A DNA stretch of 64,000 nucleotides, from contig NZ_QZWI01000007.1 in NCBI RefSeq assembly GCF_003614975.1, positions 62,001 to 126,000 of the forward strand, given 5' to 3'. The DNA comes from Rahnella bruchi. GTDB taxonomy: Bacteria > Pseudomonadota > Gammaproteobacteria > Enterobacterales > Enterobacteriaceae. The translations under genes and the position numbers were made by a program. Position 1 is the stretch's first letter. Every line of letters starts with the position of its first letter. Below, piece after piece: positions 59,670 to 64,000 of the stretch. Below the pieces are notes generated by a model, which did not search any database, was not told the DNA's origin, and saw nothing but the letters and a program-made list of their open reading frames with translations.

Positions 59670-60551
59670 ATGATTAACGGCTATATTCCCGCAGATCGTT
59701 TTCTCCCTTTCCTGAGCTGGACGGCCATCGCGGCATTGCCCGATAAGGCCAATACGGTGATCGTACTGCCGACCGGCGCAATTGAGCAGCACGGCCCGCA
59801 TCTGCCGTGTTCGGTGGACAGCGTGATCTCCTCCGGCGTGGCGGGTCATGCACTGGCGCGGCTGTCAAAAGATATTCCGGCCTACGCCATTCCCCCTGTC
59901 ACATACGGCAAATCAGACGAACATCTGAATTTCCCCGGCACCCTGACTCTGACCGGCGACACGCTGTTGCAGACGGTTCTTGAGATTGCCGAATCCCTGT
60001 ACCGCGCCGGTTTCCGCAAACTGCTGATGATTAACGGTCACGGCGGACAGCCGCAGGTGTTGCAGATGGCCTCACGGGAAATGCGCCTGCGCCACGGCGA
60101 CATGATCATGATCCCGCACGACGTGTTCCGCGTGGCTAACGTCGAAAACCAGTACCTGAGTGCGCAGGAGCAGAAAATGGCGATGCATGCGGGTCACAGC
60201 GAAACGGCAGTGATGTTGGCGCTGGCACCGGAATGCGTCCACATCGAACACGCGGTCGCCAATTATCCGCCGGAATTTCCCTGCCCGACACTTTCATCAG
60301 GCCGCCCTGCGGCTGCCTGGGCTTCCTATGATTTTGGCCCGAGCGGCGTCATCGGCGACCCGACCGGCGCAACCGCCGAACAGGGCCATGCGATCCTCGA
60401 TTCCCTCGCCGCCAGCTGGGCGCAGGCCATCACTGAAATCCACCTGATGGAATGGAAAGTCCGCAGTGAACCGACCTGGGGAAAACACCACTGGAACGGT
60501 TTTGTGCAGACCAGCTTCACCCCTCCTTCGTCTTCTTTTGTCACTAAATAA
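59670..60551 (+). CDS. Creatininase family amidase
   Basis: 293 aa. Family motifs: VIVLPTGAIEQHGPHLPCSVDS (metal-binding Glu-His-Asp), SDEHLNFPGTLTLT (His), LMINGHGGQ (catalytic GHGG) and HAGHSETAVMLAL (Glu). Enzymes of this family open small lactams and N-formyl/creatinine-type rings. In this operon it would hydrolyse a ring amide formed by deamination. The ATG follows a GAGG site. Located 21 bp after the RidA gene and 12 bp before the binding protein. Confidence 0.92.
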   Translation: MINGYIPADRFLPFLSWTAIAALPDKANTVIVLPTGAIEQHGPHLPCSVDSVISSGVAGHALARLSKDIPAYAIPPVTYGKSDEHLNFPGTLTLTGDTLLQTVLEIAESLYRAGFRKLLMINGHGGQPQVLQMASREMRLRHGDMIMIPHDVFRVANVENQYLSAQEQKMAMHAGHSETAVMLALAPECVHIEHAVANYPPEFPCPTLSSGRPAAAWASYDFGPSGVIGDPTGATAEQGHAILDSLAASWAQAITEIHLMEWKVRSEPTWGKHHWNGFVQTSFTPPSSSFVTK

Positions 60552-60563
60552 AGGATTCTTACG

Positions 60564-61547
60564 ATGAAAATACGGCGTAAACCCACTCTGACCCTGCTGG
60601 CCCTGCTGCTGGCCGGGGTTTCCACCACGACGATGGCGGAAGAAAAATTCACTTTCCTGACCAACTGGTACGCGCAGGCTGAGCACGGTGGTTTTTACGA
60701 CGCTCAGGCCAAAGGACTGTATAAAACTGCCGGTCTCGACGTCAGCATCAAGATGGGCGGCCCGCAGGTTAACGTGATGCAACTGATGGCTGCGGGACAG
60801 GCTGACTGTACGCTTGGCGACAACGGTCAGGCGCTGGAAACCTGGCAGGCTGGCGTACATGCGGTGACGGTGGCGACGGTATTCCAGCATTCACCGACGG
60901 TGTTTATCAGTCACGACAAAGTGGAAAAAGGACAGGAGCTGAAAGACAAAACCTTCCTGCTGGCCACCGAGGCTTACACCTCTTTCTGGCCGTGGGCGAA
61001 GAGTGAGCTGGGGCTGGGCAGCGCCAAAATCCGACCGTATACCTTCAGCGTGCAGCCGTTCCTCGCGGACAATAATCTGGTGCAGCAGGGTTATGTGACT
61101 TCCGAGCCCTTCTCGGTCGAAAAAGGCGGCAAACCGTTCTACGTCTACATGCTCAGCGACTGGGGTTATCCGCCGTACGGCAATTCAATTATTTGCATGG
61201 CCGACACGGTTAAAAAACGCCCGGCGGTAGTGGCGGCATTTGTGAAAGCGTCGATGCAGGGCTGGAAGGAATACTTGCAGGACCCGACCGCGGGCAACGC
61301 GCTTATCACCAAAGACAACCCGCGCATGGGGGCTGATCAAATAGCTTTCGGCATCGCGCAGATGAAAAAGTATGAGCTGGTCACCGGCGGCGACGCACAG
61401 ACCGGCGGTATTGGTATCATCACTGAACCGCGTCTGAAGAAGACCTGGGACATGCTGGTGAAGAACAAGCTGATCGACGCGGATAAAGTGCCGTTTGAGC
61501 AGACTTACACCCTCGACATGATCAAAGACGCGAAGGTTATGCCATGA
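60564..61547 (+). CDS. ABC substrate-binding protein, SsuA/THI5-like (NMT1)
   Basis: 327 aa with Sec signal (ending in the region TTTMAEEK). Paralogous to the protein at 54522: FLTNWYAQAEHGGFYDAQAKGLYKTAGLDV and MGGPQVNVMQLMAAGQADC, and both share SDWGYPPYG/EHGYPPYG and TAGNALI blocks. AAGGA precedes the ATG. Its stop overlaps the ATG of the ATPase gene, so this one is part of a complete importer. The ligand is unknown, presumably the N-heterocycle degraded by the surrounding enzymes. Confidence 0.92.
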   Translation: MKIRRKPTLTLLALLLAGVSTTTMAEEKFTFLTNWYAQAEHGGFYDAQAKGLYKTAGLDVSIKMGGPQVNVMQLMAAGQADCTLGDNGQALETWQAGVHAVTVATVFQHSPTVFISHDKVEKGQELKDKTFLLATEAYTSFWPWAKSELGLGSAKIRPYTFSVQPFLADNNLVQQGYVTSEPFSVEKGGKPFYVYMLSDWGYPPYGNSIICMADTVKKRPAVVAAFVKASMQGWKEYLQDPTAGNALITKDNPRMGADQIAFGIAQMKKYELVTGGDAQTGGIGIITEPRLKKTWDMLVKNKLIDADKVPFEQTYTLDMIKDAKVMP

Positions 61548-62371
61548 ATTCAGCCCCCAAACTGACCGTGATGAGCGATATCCGCTCAGCCAATCCTCCG
61601 CCGATACCCGCCATCGAAGTGCTGTCGGCTGAGAAAATTTACAGCAATGGCACGCGCGCGCTTTTGCCGGTCAATCTGACCATCAATCAGGGAGAATTTG
61701 TAACGTTGCTCGGCCCGTCGGGCTGTGGCAAAAGTACCCTGTTAAAAATGGTCGCCGGGCTGACAGAGCCCAGTGACGGCAAGCTGGTGCTGTGGCGTCG
61801 CGACAGCCGTGAAAAAACGCAGGTGCCGCTGTCTTTCGTGTTCCAGGAAGCCACACTGATGCCATGGAGCAATGTGCAAAATAACGTGCGTTTACCACTG
61901 GATCTGGCGGGCCTACCGCGCGCCGAAGCCAATACCCGCGTCAGTGAGGCGCTGGAACTGGTCGGGCTGGGAAAATTTGCCCACGTCCTGCCGCGTGAGC
62001 TTTCGGGCGGCATGCAGATGCGTGTGTCAATTGCCCGCGGGCTGGTGACACGACCGAAACTGCTGCTGATGGACGAACCCTTTGGCGCGCTCGACGAAAT
62101 CACCCGTAACAAACTCGACAGCGATCTGCTGCGCCTGTGGCGTGAACAGGGGCTGACGGTGGTATTTGTGACGCACTCGATTCACGAAGCGGTATTTCTC
62201 TCGCAGCGGGTAATCATGATGGCTGCCCGTCCGGGACGCGTGGTGGAAGATATCGCCATCACCGAGCCTTTCCCGCGCAGCGAAGATTTCCGCGTCAGTC
62301 CTGCGTTTTCACGTTATGCGAAACAGTTGCAGGACAGCCTGCTGCAAGCCAGCCAATCGGGTATGGAGTAA
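61544..62371 (+). CDS. ABC transporter ATP-binding protein, SsuB/TauB-like
   Basis: 275 aa. Walker A GPSGCGKST, Q-loop VFQEATLMPW, signature LSGGMQMRVSIARGL, Walker B LLLMDEPFGALDE and the H-loop VTHSIHEAVFLS. FQEATLMPW and SGGMQMRV are the forms seen in nitrate/sulfonate/taurine/thiamine-precursor importers. Starts by ATGA overlap with the binding-protein gene; the permease ATG follows 4 bp after the stop. Confidence 0.94.
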   Translation: MNSAPKLTVMSDIRSANPPPIPAIEVLSAEKIYSNGTRALLPVNLTINQGEFVTLLGPSGCGKSTLLKMVAGLTEPSDGKLVLWRRDSREKTQVPLSFVFQEATLMPWSNVQNNVRLPLDLAGLPRAEANTRVSEALELVGLGKFAHVLPRELSGGMQMRVSIARGLVTRPKLLLMDEPFGALDEITRNKLDSDLLRLWREQGLTVVFVTHSIHEAVFLSQRVIMMAARPGRVVEDIAITEPFPRSEDFRVSPAFSRYAKQLQDSLLQASQSGME

Positions 62372-62375
62372 CGCT

Positions 62376-63191
62376 ATGCAAACTCAAAAGTCTTCTCCCT
62401 GGATCAATAATCCGACCTTTCGCAAAGTGCTTTATCCGGCCGTCGTGGCCGTTGTGGTGATTTTGCTGTGGCAGGGCTGGGTGAGCTATTTCAAAATCCC
62501 CCAGTTTCTGGTGCCCTCCCCGGTAGTCATGCTCAACAGCCTGTGGACCAATCTCGGTTCGCTGATGATGTCGCTGCTGTTCACGCTGAAAATCACCCTG
62601 ATTTCGTTTTTGCTCTCGATTGTCATCGGCTCAGCCGTGGCTTTTGTGCTGGTGCAAAACCGCTTTGTTGAAACCGCGTTGTTCCCGTACATCGTGTTTT
62701 TACAGGTGACACCGATTGTCGCCATCGCGCCGCTGATCATCATCTGGGTCAAGGACACCACGCTGTCGCTGGTGGTGTGTTCGACGCTGATGGCGGTGTT
62801 CCCGATTATTTCCAACACCACGCAGGGGCTGCGCAGTGTGTCGCCGGGACTGCTGAGCTATTTCCAGCTCAACCGCGCCAGCCGTCTGCAAATCCTGATT
62901 CGTTTACGCATTCCTTCAGCGCTGCCCTATTTTTTTGGAGCGCTGCGTATTTCCAGCGGCCTGTCGCTGATTGGCGCGGTGGTTGCCGAATTTGTGGCCG
63001 GTACCGGTGGCAATAATACCGGTCTGGCGTACCAGATATTGCAGGCGGGCTATCAGCTGGACATCCCGCTGATGTTTGCTGCCCTGCTGCTCATTTCACT
63101 CACCGGCATCGCTTTATTTGGCGTGATGTCGTGGATTTCTCGACGCGCCCTGAGCGCCTGGCACGAAAGCGAAGCCGTGCAATCTCATTAA
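62376..63191 (+). CDS. ABC transporter permease, SsuC/TauC-like
   Basis: 271 aa from the ATG at 62376 with GGAG 7 nt upstream. Six membrane segments and the cytoplasmic EAA-type loop around RASRLQILIRLRIPSALPYFFGALRISSG, which docks the ATPase. It completes the importer with the two genes before it. The C-terminus is a short charged tail. Confidence 0.94.
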   Translation: MQTQKSSPWINNPTFRKVLYPAVVAVVVILLWQGWVSYFKIPQFLVPSPVVMLNSLWTNLGSLMMSLLFTLKITLISFLLSIVIGSAVAFVLVQNRFVETALFPYIVFLQVTPIVAIAPLIIIWVKDTTLSLVVCSTLMAVFPIISNTTQGLRSVSPGLLSYFQLNRASRLQILIRLRIPSALPYFFGALRISSGLSLIGAVVAEFVAGTGGNNTGLAYQILQAGYQLDIPLMFAALLLISLTGIALFGVMSWISRRALSAWHESEAVQSH

Positions 63192-63216
63192 CCTCATTCA
63201 ATTCAGGCAGAAAAAT

Positions 63217-64000
63217 ATGGACAGTGAACAACGTCAACTCGCGCTTGCCCTGATACTCCAGGCACTCCCTGATCTCGACTGGAATTTGCAGGCGACCAAA
63301 GTGAAACGCCTGTCGCGCGACTTTCACTGGTTCAGTCCGGTGCTGAAGCGGCAACTGGAAGACAAACAGGCCGACGCCGTGGTCAAACCGCGCAGTGAAG
63401 AAGAGCTGATTTTGCTGGTGAAAGCCTGCGTTGCGCATCAGTTGCCGCTGATTTTGCGCGGTGGCGCGACCGGTAACTATGGTCAACTGGTGCCGCTGGA
63501 AGGCGGAATTCTGGTGGATATGACCGGATTCAGTCAGGTGTGCGAACTGGGCAACGGCGTGGTGCGCGCGCAGGCGGGGATCCGTCTGGCCGATATTGAA
63601 ACCATCACCCGTCCGGCGGGATGGGAACTGCGCTGCATGCCGTCAACTTACCGGCTCGCCAGCCTTGGTGGCCTGTACGGCGGCGGCTTTGGCGGCATCG
63701 GCTCTATCAACTATGGGCCGCTCGGCGCGCCGGGTAATGTGCTCAGCGTAAAAGTCATGACCATGGAAGCCACGCCGCGCATTCTGCACGTTCCTGCCCC
63801 ACAGGCACTGCTGCTGCATCACGCTTACGGGAGCAACGGTATTGTGCTCGAAGTCGAACTGGCGCTGGCACCGGTTCATCAGTGGATTGAGCGGCTGGAC
63901 GTTTTCGACGATTTCACCGACGCTCTGGATTACGCCAACGCCTTTGCCCGCTCGCCGGGGCTGGTCAAACGCCAGTTGGCACTTTTCGCTGCACCGATCC
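63217..64000 (+). CDS. FAD-binding (GlcD/PCMH-type) oxidoreductase, 3' end outside window
   Basis: 261 codons visible from the ATG at 63217; the gene runs off the right edge. The N-terminal FAD_binding_4 domain includes LILRGGATGNYGQLVPLEGGILVDMTG (split here by the FAD diphosphate contacts RGGATGNYGQ) and the STYRLASLGGLYGGGFGGIGS segment. These flavoproteins oxidise hydroxy acids, lactate or glycolate, or cyclic amines. It is 25 bp downstream of the permease gene and likely a later step of the same pathway. No histidine for covalent FAD at the usual place is evident. Confidence 0.9.
   Translation, partial: MDSEQRQLALALILQALPDLDWNLQATKVKRLSRDFHWFSPVLKRQLEDKQADAVVKPRSEEELILLVKACVAHQLPLILRGGATGNYGQLVPLEGGILVDMTGFSQVCELGNGVVRAQAGIRLADIETITRPAGWELRCMPSTYRLASLGGLYGGGFGGIGSINYGPLGAPGNVLSVKVMTMEATPRILHVPAPQALLLHHAYGSNGIVLEVELALAPVHQWIERLDVFDDFTDALDYANAFARSPGLVKRQLALFAAPI

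Noticed and set aside
1..64000. CRISPR arrays, rRNA genes, intact insertion sequences
   Set aside because: No regularly spaced repeats, no rRNA sequence and no transposase with terminal inverted repeats were recognised on either strand.

Overview
The window looks like a chromosome segment of a plant- or soil-associated gamma-proteobacterium of the order Enterobacterales. I infer the Yersiniaceae side (Rahnella/Ewingella/Serratia-like) from full-length, E. coli-like RcsA, DsrB, GldA, OpgD, EptA, AqpZ, MtfA and YaiL homologues embedded in non-E. coli gene order, plus phenolic acid decarboxylase and an RcsAB box. The species assignment is inference; the gene families are read directly from the translations.

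Layout. 1-5.5 kb: partial MalK/UgpC-type ABC ATPase, YaeF-like lipoprotein, glycerol dehydrogenase gldA, a 60-aa unknown protein and the Tat-exported glucan enzyme opgD. 6-8 kb: an AT-rich islet with a putative membrane-active effector, a membrane protein that may be its immunity partner, and a convergent orphan Hcp (type VI secretion tube/carrier). 8.3-15.3 kb: a class III CoA-transferase, then a carbohydrate locus (AraC regulator, DUF2264 protein, LacY-type symporter, GH88 unsaturated uronyl hydrolase). 15.3-24.2 kb: rcsA with an RcsAB box, a chemoreceptor, dsrB, a short sRNA/mini-ORF unit, cspE, a voltage-gated K+ channel with a zinc ribbon, a Zn alcohol dehydrogenase, an AI-2E family membrane protein and queH. 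24.5-27.2 kb: DUF969-DUF979-DUF2891 operon (predicted 5-oxoproline-type transporter). 27.3-30 kb: a divergent LpxA paralogue back-to-back with eptA, with a PmrA box between them. 30-36.4 kb: LysR/padC pair, exported alpha/beta hydrolase, aqpZ, a CSS-EAL c-di-GMP phosphodiesterase and mtfA.

36.5-51.0 kb is a genomic island in the 3' end of a tRNA-Asn gene. Three copies of the tRNA 3' end (36595, 37031, 50990) delimit a collapsed first element that retains only a frameshifted integrase fragment, and a second element of about 14 kb. The second element carries a divergent LysR regulator and a compact 12-gene leftward operon: 2-hydroxyacid dehydrogenase, short KamA-type radical SAM aminomutase, ATP-grasp ligase, MOP-like exporter, second KamA-type radical SAM enzyme, metallo-beta-lactamase-fold hydrolase, large FAD/NAD(P) oxidoreductase, cupin, MFS transporter, GST, CMD-like exported protein and 2[4Fe-4S] ferredoxin. 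Several genes overlap by ATGA. It has the composition of a small natural-product or beta-amino-acid pathway, and I do not recognise it as any described cluster; it is the strongest candidate for a new system here.

51-64 kb: yaiL and a YjfB-like 62-aa protein, then a catabolic region for an unidentified N-containing (probably heterocyclic) compound. A leftward set (2OG-Fe(II) oxygenase, AtzB/8-oxoguanine-deaminase-like amidohydrolase, SsuA/THI5-like binding protein, LysR) faces a rightward operon (phthalate-dioxygenase-type reductase, cytosine-deaminase-like amidohydrolase, RidA, creatininase-family amidase, second THI5-like binding protein, ABC ATPase, permease, and an FAD oxidase cut by the window edge).
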